Assembly (NCBI GenBank): GCA_964202895.1
Contig: CAXNJM010000001.1
Span: 1,116,001-1,180,000, forward strand
DNA length: 64,000 nt
Direction of reading: 5' to 3'
From: JAJTDS01 sp964202895
GTDB taxonomy: Bacteria; Pseudomonadota; Alphaproteobacteria; Rickettsiales; UBA1997
Both the position numbers and the translations under genes were made by a program. The notes under the pieces are model-generated. The model was given only the letters and a program-made list of their open reading frames with translations. It was not told where the DNA came from and searched no databases. Shown piece by piece: positions 7,569-17,587 of this stretch (position 1 is the stretch's first letter; each line of letters begins with the position of its first letter).

Positions 7569-9143
7569 GTGGCTGAATACGAAATAAAAAAATCAAGACT
7601 CAACTTTGTTTATATTTGCATATTACTATTTTTCTCAATAGTAATATTTAGGCTGTTCTATATTGTTATTACTAATGATAAAAATAAGTTAAAAAAGGAA
7701 TATGACCCCAGATATTTTGGAAAAAGAGGTAAAATATTTGATCGCAATAGAATACTGGTTGCAACCGATCTTAAAACAAAATCATTATATGCAAGCAGTA
7801 TCTTAATTAAAGATTCTCAGCTCTTAGTTTCAAGGCTTGGCGAATTATTTCCTGAGCTTGATTACAAAGAATTGTTAAAAAAAATTAATGAAGGAAAAAA
7901 GAGTAAAAAATGGATCTTAATCAGAAGAAATCTCACTCCGCACGAGGTTAATAAAATTAATGATTTAAAAATTGCGGGCTTGATTTTTGAAGATGATTTA
8001 ATAAGAGTTTATCCGCAAAGAGAAATAGCAAGCCACCTTATTGGCTATGTAGATTCCGACCGCAAAGGGCTATCTGCAATTGAAATGCAATATGATGAAA
8101 AGTTAAGCGAGAGTAATAGCGAATTAGAGCTAGCAATGGATGTTAGAATTCAAGATATACTGCATAATGAATTAATTAAAGGTTTGATTAATTATAAAGC
8201 CAAAGGGGCTTCTGGTATTGTTTTCGATGTTAATAACGGTGAAATTCTTGCCATTTCCTCTCTTCCAACTTTTGACCCCAATCTACAAAAAGAAGCTAAT
8301 GAAGATGAAAGATTCAACCGAGCTACTAACGGTGTTTATGAACTTGGTTCGATTTTTAAAATTTTTACTATTGCTAATGCATTTGAGAAAAAGTTAATTA
8401 AAATTTCTGATGTTTACGATGTTAGTGAGCCAATAAAATATGGTAGATTTACTATCAACGATGATCATCGCTATCAAGATAAAATGACGGTGGGCGAGAT
8501 ATTTGCATATTCTTCTAATATTGGTACCATACACATCGCAAAAAAGATCGGAATTGAGAGTCAAAGAGAGTTTTTGCAAAAACTTAATTTGCTGTCAAGG
8601 CTTGAAGCAAAATTTCCGGGGCTTCGAACCCCAATATTTCCTAAAAATAAAGAGTGGCGAGAAATTAATCTTTTTACCATTGCTTATGGTCACGGCATTG
8701 CAACAACTCCCCTTCATATAGCAACAGCAGTATCTGCAATTGTTAATGGAGGAACATTGTATCAACCTTCATTCTTAAAATTAAAAGAAAAGCCAAAAGG
8801 AAAGAAAGTCTTCGATGAGGAGGCTTCCGCAAAAATGCGAGAAATTATAAGAATGGTTGTAACCAAAGGAACTGGTAGGCATTCAAATATTGATGGCTAT
8901 GAAGTGGGCGGAAAAACTGGTACTGCAAACAGAGCGGAATCTGGAGGGTATAATGAAAAATCGACCATCGCTTCTTTTGTTGCTGTATTTCCTTCATCTA
9001 AGCCACAATATTTGGTTTTAGTGGTTTTTGATAGGAGTAACTATATATTTAACACGGGCGGTATGGTTTCGGCTCCTGTAGCTGGCAATATTATTAAAAA
9101 TATTGCTCCAATTCTAGGTGTGAAACCAATTTTAGAAAATTAG
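7569..9143 (+). CDS. ftsI: peptidoglycan D,D-transpeptidase FtsI (PBP3)
   Basis: This class B penicillin-binding protein crosslinks septal peptidoglycan during division. It has 524 residues and a single N-terminal membrane anchor (about residues 11-32). The dimerisation domain begins with KRGKIFDRN. The transpeptidase motifs are SIFK with active Ser261, the S-x-N motif SSN at 315-317, and KTGTA with Lys449. The start is GTG at 7569; the overlapping ATG at 7567 is in another frame that stops after six codons. In most Proteobacteria ftsI follows ftsL in the dcw cluster. Here it stands alone, about 40 kb from mraZ-rsmH-ftsL. Stop is TAG. Confidence 0.92.
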   Translation: MAEYEIKKSRLNFVYICILLFFSIVIFRLFYIVITNDKNKLKKEYDPRYFGKRGKIFDRNRILVATDLKTKSLYASSILIKDSQLLVSRLGELFPELDYKELLKKINEGKKSKKWILIRRNLTPHEVNKINDLKIAGLIFEDDLIRVYPQREIASHLIGYVDSDRKGLSAIEMQYDEKLSESNSELELAMDVRIQDILHNELIKGLINYKAKGASGIVFDVNNGEILAISSLPTFDPNLQKEANEDERFNRATNGVYELGSIFKIFTIANAFEKKLIKISDVYDVSEPIKYGRFTINDDHRYQDKMTVGEIFAYSSNIGTIHIAKKIGIESQREFLQKLNLLSRLEAKFPGLRTPIFPKNKEWREINLFTIAYGHGIATTPLHIATAVSAIVNGGTLYQPSFLKLKEKPKGKKVFDEEASAKMREIIRMVVTKGTGRHSNIDGYEVGGKTGTANRAESGGYNEKSTIASFVAVFPSSKPQYLVLVVFDRSNYIFNTGGMVSAPVAGNIIKNIAPILGVKPILEN

Positions 9144-9292
9144 ATATAAAATAGTTTAAATTAATAAATATTAATAAAAAAATTATATTGATTTTTGTTT
9201 AATTATTAATACAATTCACTGTGCTTTTTTTGTGCTTTTTTTGCAGTAAAAATGCCGATTAGCAAATAAAATATTTTACCTATATTGAATTG

Positions 9293-11689
9293 ATGATAAA
9301 AATTTTCACAACAAAACCAGCTAAAGAAAAGATCATTAAAAATGAAGCATCCGCTAGTCATTTTATTCCTTATAAATGTCATTGGAATTCTAACACCATA
9401 ATTACTCATAAAGAAGAATTATTAAGAGTAATAAAAATAAAAGGTTTTGCCTTTGAAACTGCTGATGATATCGATATTGATCTAAAGAAAAATGCCCGTA
9501 ACAACTTGCTAAAAGGTATGGCATCGGGAAATTTTTCTCTTTATTTTCATACTTTTAGAAGAAAAGAAAAAGGCTTCCCCGATGGAGTTATGGCAGATTC
9601 ATTCTCTGAAAGAGTTAATAGAGAATGGGCAAACAAACATTCAGATACCAGGAGTTTTGTAAATGAGCATTATATAACAATAATACGAGGTCAAAATACC
9701 TCTGGTGTAGCTGGAATTGCAAATATTGCTAAAAAGTTTCAGCATAAAGCAGATAAATCATCTTGGGAAAATCATATGAGAGAATCATTTGATGAGTTGG
9801 ATGAGATGACAGAAAGAGTTTTAAACGGCTTTGGTAATTACGGGGCTGAACTGCTTGACATTGAAGAACATAACGGAATTTTAACCTCTAATCTATTGAG
9901 TTTTCTTTCCAAAATAATTAATTGCGGATATTCTGCTCAGGTTACTGCTCCAATGGCTAATATTGGCAACCATTTGCCAATTAGTAGGCTTTACTTTGGC
10001 AATAAGTCAATAGAAGTTCATCATCCAAATTCAATAAAATATGCAGGAATGGTGGCAATTAAAGAATATAGGCCATCTACTCATGCGGGAGTTTTTGATG
10101 GTTTTATGCAGATGCCGTTTGAACTAATCATCAGTCAATCATTTTCTTTTATTGATAGAATGATAGCAATTAGCTCAATGCAACTGCAACAAAGAAGATT
10201 AGTTCAGGCTGAAGATGTTGCAATTTCACAAATACAAGAAATTGATTCTGCTCTTGATTCTGCAATGAGCGGAGAATTCGCTTTTGGCAATCATCATGCT
10301 TCAGTAATGTGCATTGAAGATAGTGTAAAATCTTTAGAAAGTGCTTTGTCAATGGCGGTGGTTGAATTTTCAAATTGTGGAATTACAGCAGTTAGAGAAA
10401 GATTGAACATGGAGCCTGCTTTTTGGGCTCAACTTCCTTGTAATGCTGAATTTATGGCTCGTCGTTCAACGGTTAACACTCTTAACATTGCTTCATTTGC
10501 TTCCTTTCATAATTATCCCTCAGGAAAAAGAAAGAAAAACCATTGGGGAGATGCGGTTACCGTTCTAAAAACTGTTTCAGGAACACCGTTCTTTTTTAGT
10601 TTTCATGTTAGAGATGTAGGTCATACAATGATAATTGGTCCTACTGGTGCTGGTAAAACAGTGTTGTTAAACTTTTTATGTGCTCAATCTCAAAAATTTA
10701 GGTGCCGTTTATTCTTCTTTGACAAAGATAGGGGTGCAGAAATATTTATTAGAGCTATTCGGGGAAGATATATGGTTCCCGATATTGCTAAAGTTTCTGG
10801 TTTTAATCCTTTTCAACTAGTCGATAACAATGAAAATCGTTCATTTTTAATTGAATTTCTTAAAGTTTTGGTGGCGGTTGGAGATCAGCCTTTGCCAGCC
10901 CACGAAGTAGAAAGAATTAACGAAGCGGTTAATGGTAATTATAAACTTCCTTTTGAAAAAAGAAGACTAAGAAATATAGCTCCTTTTATGGGTATAGCAG
11001 GCCCTGGAACCTTAGCAGGAAGGCTCTCAATGTGGCATTCCGATGGTTCTCATACAAAATTATTTGATAATGCAGAAGACAGAATTGATTTTACTTCAGC
11101 GAGAAGCTTTGGCATTGAAATGGCTAATATCCTTAATGATAAAATTAGTTTAAGCCCTGTTTTACTATATCTATTTCATAGAATTCAAAGCTCCTTAGAT
11201 GGCTCTCCTACAATGATAGTTCTTGACGAAGCTTGGGCATTGATTGGCAATCAAGTATTTGCTCCTAAGATAAAAGATTGGTTAAAAGTATTAAGAAAAC
11301 TAAATACTTTTGTGGTGTTTGCAACTCAATCAGTTGAAGATGCTGCAAAAAGCAGTATATCTGATACTCTAGTGCAACAAACTGCAACTCAAATATTTCT
11401 TCCTAATCTTAAGGCGACTCCAATCTATCGCGAAGTATTTATGCTTTCAGAAAGAGAGTTTACTTTAGTAAAAACTACCGATCCTTCAACTCGTTACTTT
11501 TTAGTGAAGCAAGATAATGATGGAGTAATTTCAAGAATTGACCTTAGTGGCATGGATGATGTTGTTAGAGTTTTATCTGCAAGAGTAGAAACTATTATTT
11601 TGCTCGATGAAATTATTGATCAAGTAGGCGACGATCCTGATGATTGGTTGCCAATATTTTATGACAGAAGTCGCCCAACAAAACGTTAA
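9293..11689 (+). CDS. virB4: type IV secretion ATPase VirB4
   Basis: VirB4 is the conserved inner-membrane ATPase that powers type IV secretion assembly and substrate transfer. The 798-residue length is normal for Rickettsiales VirB4. An N-terminal CagE/TrbE/VirB4 domain is followed by the ATPase domain with Walker A GPTGAGKT (449-456) and Walker B IVLDEAW with D645 and E646. FATQSVEDAAKSSISDTL is the typical late VirB4 segment. ATG at 9293 is preferred over the TTG one codon earlier. virB6 follows after 10 bp. No virB3 is found in the 149 bp upstream, unlike the usual Rickettsiales virB3-virB4-virB6 order. Upstream is a doubled GTGCTTTTTT motif (about 9221-9242). Confidence 0.93.
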   Translation: MIKIFTTKPAKEKIIKNEASASHFIPYKCHWNSNTIITHKEELLRVIKIKGFAFETADDIDIDLKKNARNNLLKGMASGNFSLYFHTFRRKEKGFPDGVMADSFSERVNREWANKHSDTRSFVNEHYITIIRGQNTSGVAGIANIAKKFQHKADKSSWENHMRESFDELDEMTERVLNGFGNYGAELLDIEEHNGILTSNLLSFLSKIINCGYSAQVTAPMANIGNHLPISRLYFGNKSIEVHHPNSIKYAGMVAIKEYRPSTHAGVFDGFMQMPFELIISQSFSFIDRMIAISSMQLQQRRLVQAEDVAISQIQEIDSALDSAMSGEFAFGNHHASVMCIEDSVKSLESALSMAVVEFSNCGITAVRERLNMEPAFWAQLPCNAEFMARRSTVNTLNIASFASFHNYPSGKRKKNHWGDAVTVLKTVSGTPFFFSFHVRDVGHTMIIGPTGAGKTVLLNFLCAQSQKFRCRLFFFDKDRGAEIFIRAIRGRYMVPDIAKVSGFNPFQLVDNNENRSFLIEFLKVLVAVGDQPLPAHEVERINEAVNGNYKLPFEKRRLRNIAPFMGIAGPGTLAGRLSMWHSDGSHTKLFDNAEDRIDFTSARSFGIEMANILNDKISLSPVLLYLFHRIQSSLDGSPTMIVLDEAWALIGNQVFAPKIKDWLKVLRKLNTFVVFATQSVEDAAKSSISDTLVQQTATQIFLPNLKATPIYREVFMLSEREFTLVKTTDPSTRYFLVKQDNDGVISRIDLSGMDDVVRVLSARVETIILLDEIIDQVGDDPDDWLPIFYDRSRPTKR

Positions 11690-11699
11690 ATATTAATTT

Positions 11700-14651
11700 G
11701 TGACTATAAAAATATTAAATAAAAAGAATAATAAAAAACTATCGATATTATTTTTAGCTATAATAGCTATTTTAAATTTTTTTACTAGTTCATTATTTGC
11801 CAGTAGTTCTTCTGACGACAATGAATATGGCATCAATAGAACAAGAAGCTGTAGTAGTGGAGTCGCGGAAAATGAATTTAGTAAGATAGGTCTTTTCGAT
11901 AAAGAGTTTTCTGTTGATCTAACTAATACTGCTTGTGCAGTAAAGGCTATTGCTGGCTATGCCGCAGTTAAAATCTCAATATTTGCTGCCGCTACTCAAT
12001 GTGGAGTTAATTATAGTTTTAGTTTAACTCCTCAGCCTTGGAATGATGTCAAGGCAATTGTTTCATGTAATGGAAAGGCGATTTCTGGTAGTCCCAATTG
12101 CAAAACTTCTGTTGGTGCGATGGACGTAATTTTGGCATCATTTTTTGCTGAAATGGCGATAACGAAAAAAATTGCCCAAGAAAATTATAATAACACAAAA
12201 ATTTGTGGTGATGGTTGGGTTGATGCGAGAGATCCAAGTAATGTAACAGCTGAGTTAACGGGGGAGAAAAAAAGAAGAGCTACAGATGTTTATGAAGAGT
12301 TGCGAAATCAAGCAGTTGATTTTACTAAACAGAAACATAGAGAATGGTATTATGATGGAGTAGAAGTTGAAGATAATCCTGTTGATGAAGATTATTGCAT
12401 TGACCCAACTCTTAGCTCTAAGCCTCAGCAAAAATACTATATGAGAGGTTTGATGAGTGGTAATTTTAATTGCAATAAGTATGATGATAAAAAATATGAA
12501 AAAGATCCAGTTAATCGTCAATATTGGACTAACGAGAGAAGATTAGAATTTAAATTAGCTTATAATTGTTGTGTTAATAGGTCTAAAAACTATATTTGCA
12601 TTAATTCTTTTAATAAAAATTATTTTTGTAAAGCGGGAGAAAAATGCAAAATTAGTCACCAAGATCCAAGTGCAGGATTAGTGATATATTATGATATTAT
12701 TAGCAAATTAAATGGTCGACTGATTTGTGCTGAAAGCTATTCATTGTGTCCTTATAATTTTTCAATTGGCGGTGGAACTGATGTTTGCGATCAAGTAAAA
12801 GACGGAATCAATAAAGATGGAGTGTGGAAAAGTTTTCACTCTTATTCTGAAGCAGATAGAAAAGTATATAAAGATACTGGTAAGTGCAACGATATAAGTG
12901 AGGCAAGAAACCCAGATTGCAGTTTTAAAAATAATTTTAATAAATGCAAAAATTACTGTCAATATCTAAGGCATTGCACTGTTCCTCCAAAGGTAAATAA
13001 TTCACCTTATAAAAGCTCTTTATCTTCTCCATATTTTCCTCAAGCTTGTTATGATTTTGTCGGAGATTCTCAAAATGGAGTTAGTGCAAATTTATATCTA
13101 AAGTCGGTTACTAATTTTACAACCCCAATAGTTCAGTGTTTTAGAGAAACAATTGAAAATATATTTTATAATCGTTACGGAAAATCATATTGCGATAATA
13201 GTTTAGAAAAACCAACATCTTCTGGCTATTGTTCTAGTGGTTATTTGATTAGAGGAACTTCTGAAATGAAAATGGGTAATAAGGTCAATGAAAGGTCTTT
13301 TTTTCAGATATTGCAGGAGCAAATGTTAAATGTAGTTAAAGCAATCTTAAGTTTTGCGGTAATGTTTTTGGGTTTTAAAATATTACTAGGAGTAGGTTCA
13401 ATTAAAAAACCAGAATTACTAGTATTTTTACTTAAAATAGGTTTGGTGGTTTATTTTGTAATGGGGAATGCATGGCAATCTGTTTTCTTTGATGGAGTTT
13501 ACAGAGCCTCAGAAGTTGCTTCAAGATTAGTATTTAATGTTGTGGTAAGTGATAATCCTGAAAGAATAGATGGTTGTCAGTTTGGCAGAGTGTCATTTAG
13601 CGACGGTTCAACAACACAAGTGGCTGATAAAATATATCCCGCAAATAAAGAATATCTGGCGATATGGGATACTATTGATTGTAAAATAGCCCGTTATCTA
13701 GGAGTTTCTGATAGTTCGATGTCAGCAATAGGCAAAATGATTACCGCCAATTTATTATCATCTTTACTTCCTATTACTGCTTTGCTTAATAAGGCGGGAA
13801 TATTCTTATCATTCTTATTTATGATTTTTGGATGTATATTAATTGCAACCGCAATACGAGCTTTACATATTTTTATTTCTTCTGCATTTTTAATTATTTT
13901 GTTGGTTTATATATCTCCAATTATTATTCCTCTATGTTTGTTTAAAAAAACAGAAGATATTTATAATAAATGGTTAAAAACATTACTAGGCACAGCGATT
14001 CAGCCGATAGTTCTTTTTGCTTATCTTGGCATCTTTATTTCCGTGCTCGATTCTTCAGTAATTGGTGATGGTAAATTTAGGGGCAGTGGTAACATAAAGG
14101 TTTTAGATTGCGATGAGTATTGCACTAAGGATAGCAATATTTATCAAAAAAGAACTGACGGTAATTGGTATACAAATGGTAGCAAAAGCACTGAAGAGAT
14201 TCAAGGAACTACAACAGAATGTCCGATTATTAATGGAATATTAACTCAAAAAATACAGCCAACTAATAATAGTGTAGCTTGTATTATTGATTTTGCTAAT
14301 AAGCCAAATGCTTTTGTTGATTGGCCGGGGCTTTCTTTTATCGGGCTGTTCTTTAAAACAATGTTATTGCCAGCAGATGGAAGATTTAGCATAGAGTTGA
14401 TGACATTGGCGATATTAAGATGCATTATGATACTATTTGTGTTGTCAAGTTTTATGAGTGAAATTCCGGGAATTGGTAAAACTTTATTGGGCGGTGGTGT
14501 AGCTTCAACATCCGGTGTTGGAGGTGCAGATATTGCTCAAACAATGTTTAAAGCCGCATCTTTTGCTACTATGATTTCAAATGTTACCAAATCAAAAGGA
14601 AAGGATTTATTAGATAGCATTAAAGAAAAAAGAAAAAATAATAGAAAATAA
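11700..14651 (+). CDS. virB6: large VirB6/TrbL-family secretion channel protein
   Basis: The protein has 983 residues and a signal peptide (hydrophobic at about 15-33, cleavage near ASS). A long cysteine-rich exported region follows to about residue 540. Then come membrane segments near 546-563, 574-592, 680-755 (several) and 760-785, a second cysteine-bearing loop, and helices near 876-920. The C-terminal tail is Gly-rich then basic and probably cytoplasmic. Size and layout match Rickettsiales VirB6 paralogues, which form part of the inner-membrane channel and carry large extra domains. Those genomes usually have four or five tandem copies; only one is here. The start is GTG at 11700; its stop abuts the recN ATG. 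Confidence 0.85.
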   Translation: MTIKILNKKNNKKLSILFLAIIAILNFFTSSLFASSSSDDNEYGINRTRSCSSGVAENEFSKIGLFDKEFSVDLTNTACAVKAIAGYAAVKISIFAAATQCGVNYSFSLTPQPWNDVKAIVSCNGKAISGSPNCKTSVGAMDVILASFFAEMAITKKIAQENYNNTKICGDGWVDARDPSNVTAELTGEKKRRATDVYEELRNQAVDFTKQKHREWYYDGVEVEDNPVDEDYCIDPTLSSKPQQKYYMRGLMSGNFNCNKYDDKKYEKDPVNRQYWTNERRLEFKLAYNCCVNRSKNYICINSFNKNYFCKAGEKCKISHQDPSAGLVIYYDIISKLNGRLICAESYSLCPYNFSIGGGTDVCDQVKDGINKDGVWKSFHSYSEADRKVYKDTGKCNDISEARNPDCSFKNNFNKCKNYCQYLRHCTVPPKVNNSPYKSSLSSPYFPQACYDFVGDSQNGVSANLYLKSVTNFTTPIVQCFRETIENIFYNRYGKSYCDNSLEKPTSSGYCSSGYLIRGTSEMKMGNKVNERSFFQILQEQMLNVVKAILSFAVMFLGFKILLGVGSIKKPELLVFLLKIGLVVYFVMGNAWQSVFFDGVYRASEVASRLVFNVVVSDNPERIDGCQFGRVSFSDGSTTQVADKIYPANKEYLAIWDTIDCKIARYLGVSDSSMSAIGKMITANLLSSLLPITALLNKAGIFLSFLFMIFGCILIATAIRALHIFISSAFLIILLVYISPIIIPLCLFKKTEDIYNKWLKTLLGTAIQPIVLFAYLGIFISVLDSSVIGDGKFRGSGNIKVLDCDEYCTKDSNIYQKRTDGNWYTNGSKSTEEIQGTTTECPIINGILTQKIQPTNNSVACIIDFANKPNAFVDWPGLSFIGLFFKTMLLPADGRFSIELMTLAILRCIMILFVLSSFMSEIPGIGKTLLGGGVASTSGVGGADIAQTMFKAASFATMISNVTKSKGKDLLDSIKEKRKNNRK

Positions 14652-16388
14652 ATGTTAAATTTTTTATCAATCCAAAATATTGTCTTGATAAATGAGGCAA
14701 AGCTTGATTTTGTTGAGAACTATAATTATAAAGGCGGTCTTTTTATTCTTAGCGGTGAAACGGGGTCTGGAAAATCAATTCTTCTTGATGCTTTAGGTTT
14801 AGCAATTGGGTCTCGTGCAAATGTTAGATTAATAGGTGAGGCTAGTAATTCTGCGGTTGTAATAGCAGAATTTGATATTACCAATAATTTAAAATGCAGA
14901 GAAATTCTTAACAATTACCAACTGCTAGATCAAGAGAACTCTAATTTCTTAAGAATTAGAAGAATAATTTATAAAGATGAAGCTAATAATCATAGCAGTA
15001 AAATTTATGTTAACGATAACTCGATAAGCTTAACTTTACTTACTCAAATTGGTAATAATTTAATTGAAATAAATGGTCAACATTATCAGCACGGCTTATT
15101 AAATAGCAATATTCACCATCTTATCCTTGATGAATTTGCCAACCATAAACCTTCATTACAAAATCTTCGTTCGACGGTAGAGAGCTTAAAAATAATTGAT
15201 GAAAAAATAAATAGCTTCAATCAAGAGTTATTGCAAAAACAACGAGAGCAAGAATATTTAAATCATATAATTGCCGAGCTTGAGTCGGCAAATATTGAAG
15301 AAGGTGAAGATGAAAGGTTAAAATCTATCAAAAATCAAATGATTAACCGCGATAAAGTTGTTAATTTTATTGGTGAATTAAATAACTTTCTAAATCAGAG
15401 CGGTTCGCAATTACTAATGGCGGATAGATTGATATCAAGACAACAAAATTTAATCAATAATTTTTTTAATCAAGAGGCCGATAATTTTGAAGAAGATCTT
15501 AAAATTATTAATCAACAAAATGAGCAGTTAGAGCTAATTATTTCAAAGAATGATAAGCTAATGAGAAAATTCTCTAGTGAAGATTATAATATTGCTGAAA
15601 TTGATGAAAGATTATTTTTAATTCGTAATTTAATGAGAAAATTTGATTGCAAAACCGAGCAATTTCAAACACTCATCGACGATGCAAAAAATAAATTAGC
15701 AAATCTTAATAATGAAGAAAAATCCTTTCATAATTGGCAGGAAGAAAAAAATAAATTATTAGCAGAATATCATCAATTAGCAAAAAAAATTAGCGATAAT
15801 CGCAATAAGGCAGGGCTAGAACTTGCTCAAAAGGTCGAAGAAGAATTGATGTTCTTAAAGATGTCAAGGGCAAAATTTAAGGTAAAAATTGAATCTATTT
15901 ATCAAAATGGTGATAATAATATTTATCATCAAAATGGTTATGATAAGGTTAGTTTTGTGGTTGCAATCAATAATGATAAATTCGAAGATATTGCCAAAGT
16001 TGCTTCAGGTGGCGAATTATCAAGGTTTATGTTGGCATTGAAAGTTGCTTTAATTAATATTAAATCTGTTCCTACAATAATTTTTGATGAAATAGATAGT
16101 GGCATAGGCGGTGCTACTGCTTCAGCGGTAGGCAGAAGGTTGAAGTTTTTGGCAGAGAAATTGCAAATTTTTGTTGTTACTCATCAGCCACAAATAGCCT
16201 CGCAAGCCAGCCAGCACTTTAGAATAAGTAAAATTATGGTTACGAATCAACAACATCAACAAGTTGTAAATACTGTAATTGAGAAGCTTGATGAAGAAAC
16301 TCGCAAAAACGAAATAGCCAGAATGTTATCGGGCGATGAAGTAAGCGAAGAAGCACTTGCAGTTGCCAATCAATTAATTCAAAGCTAA
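14652..16388 (+). CDS. recN: DNA repair ATPase RecN
   Basis: RecN is an SMC-like ATPase for double-strand-break repair. It has 578 residues, near the usual 550-570. The N-terminal head has Walker A GETGSGKS. A long coiled-coil region (about 160-370) follows, then the ABC signature ASGGELSRFMLALK and Walker B TIIFDEIDSGIGG, and VTHQPQIASQASQHF. It starts on the base after the virB6 stop, so it may be co-transcribed with the secretion genes. Confidence 0.95.
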   Translation: MLNFLSIQNIVLINEAKLDFVENYNYKGGLFILSGETGSGKSILLDALGLAIGSRANVRLIGEASNSAVVIAEFDITNNLKCREILNNYQLLDQENSNFLRIRRIIYKDEANNHSSKIYVNDNSISLTLLTQIGNNLIEINGQHYQHGLLNSNIHHLILDEFANHKPSLQNLRSTVESLKIIDEKINSFNQELLQKQREQEYLNHIIAELESANIEEGEDERLKSIKNQMINRDKVVNFIGELNNFLNQSGSQLLMADRLISRQQNLINNFFNQEADNFEEDLKIINQQNEQLELIISKNDKLMRKFSSEDYNIAEIDERLFLIRNLMRKFDCKTEQFQTLIDDAKNKLANLNNEEKSFHNWQEEKNKLLAEYHQLAKKISDNRNKAGLELAQKVEEELMFLKMSRAKFKVKIESIYQNGDNNIYHQNGYDKVSFVVAINNDKFEDIAKVASGGELSRFMLALKVALINIKSVPTIIFDEIDSGIGGATASAVGRRLKFLAEKLQIFVVTHQPQIASQASQHFRISKIMVTNQQHQQVVNTVIEKLDEETRKNEIARMLSGDEVSEEALAVANQLIQS

Positions 16389-16389
16389 G

Positions 16390-17304
16390 ATGAAAAAGAA
16401 AATTAACAAATCTTCTCAAGGAAATATTAAAGATAATAATTTTGAGGTCAGTTTAAATAAATTTCGTGATGAAATTGATAAAACAGATTGTCAAATATTA
16501 GAATTATTACAAAAAAGAATGTTGATAATTAATCAGGTAGGAGAGTTGAAATCACTGCATCAACAAAAGTTTTTTATTCGCTCTAACCGTGAAGCGGATA
16601 TGATAAAAAACTTAATTGTTAAAATGCAAGATAATCACAAAAAATTATCATTGCCAGAGCTTCCCATTGAAGCGATTATTGATATTTGGCGAAAAATTAT
16701 CTCTTCTGCGAATATTGCTGAACAGGAAGTAAAAATTGCGATTTACAACCCCTCTAAAATCAATGATTATAATCTGCTAATAAATCAATATTATCAACAC
16801 TCCTTTACTTCTGCTAATTTTGTTAAATCTGCAAAAGTTTTGAAAATGCTTGATGCAAAAGAATATCAAATTGCAATTTTTAATCTTCTTGAAAAAAGCG
16901 AGGATAATGTCTGGTGGCTTGAAATAACTAAATATAGTCATCTAAAAATATTTACAAAAATTCCTTTTTATCAATTTTCAAACCAAAAGCAAACTGAATT
17001 GATTGCGGTTGCTGATAAAGAATGCGAGGCTTCGCAAGCTGATTATAGCTATTTGGTGATTAAAAATAGCGAACTAGATCAAAAGATGATAACTAAATTA
17101 TTTAAGAAAAATAACATCAAAGCAAGGTTTGTTGATAATTCTCAATCGCACAAGGCTAATAATTTTTTAATTGAGGTGGAAGGCTTTTATTTAAATGATT
17201 CGCCACCAATTATTGATTTAATTGACTTTATCGCATCGGCAGGCAAAAAAACCACAACAGAGCTGTTTATTATTGGTCATTCGCCAGTGCCAATAAAGAT
17301 TTAA
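16390..17304 (+). CDS. chorismate mutase (AroQ type) with diverged C-terminal domain
   Basis: An AroQ-type chorismate mutase domain covers roughly residues 20-110: FRDEIDKTDCQILELLQKRM, the helical segment LHQQKFFIRSNREADMI, and LPIEAIIDIWRKIIS. This domain converts chorismate to prephenate for Phe/Tyr. The remaining 190 residues occupy the position of a prephenate dehydratase/ACT region but show no clear catalytic TRF motif. The end (IDLIDFIASAGKKTTTELFIIGHSPVPIKI region) resembles a weak ACT-like domain. Alphaproteobacterial chorismate mutases of about 280-300 residues with such a tail are known. It sits one base after recN, likely in the same transcript. Confidence 0.72.
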   Translation: MKKKINKSSQGNIKDNNFEVSLNKFRDEIDKTDCQILELLQKRMLIINQVGELKSLHQQKFFIRSNREADMIKNLIVKMQDNHKKLSLPELPIEAIIDIWRKIISSANIAEQEVKIAIYNPSKINDYNLLINQYYQHSFTSANFVKSAKVLKMLDAKEYQIAIFNLLEKSEDNVWWLEITKYSHLKIFTKIPFYQFSNQKQTELIAVADKECEASQADYSYLVIKNSELDQKMITKLFKKNNIKARFVDNSQSHKANNFLIEVEGFYLNDSPPIIDLIDFIASAGKKTTTELFIIGHSPVPIKI

Positions 17305-17369
17305 TTCTAATCATTGTTTAATTTGGTGAAATTTAAAAAATAATAATTTTATTTTAAGGTTTTTTGTTA

Positions 17370-17445
<76 letters not shown>

Positions 17446-17477
17446 AATAATTCAACAGTCCCCAGATGAGAGCTAAA

Positions 17478-17503
17478 ATTATATAATAAAACCTTATTTT
17501 CAA
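17478..17503 (-). promoter_or_regulatory. possible promoter of tRNA-Ala
   Basis: On the minus strand a perfect TATAAT (17478-17483) lies 32 bp upstream of the tRNA. TTGAAA (17498-17503) lies upstream of it. The 14-base spacer is short for a sigma-70 promoter, so only the -10 box is convincing. Confidence 0.4.
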
Positions 17504-17587
17504 GTTGAATTTAGTAAAATTTTAAATAAATTGTAGCAATTTGAAAAATAACTTACTTTTCAGCACCTTAATTCAGTATAAATAATT

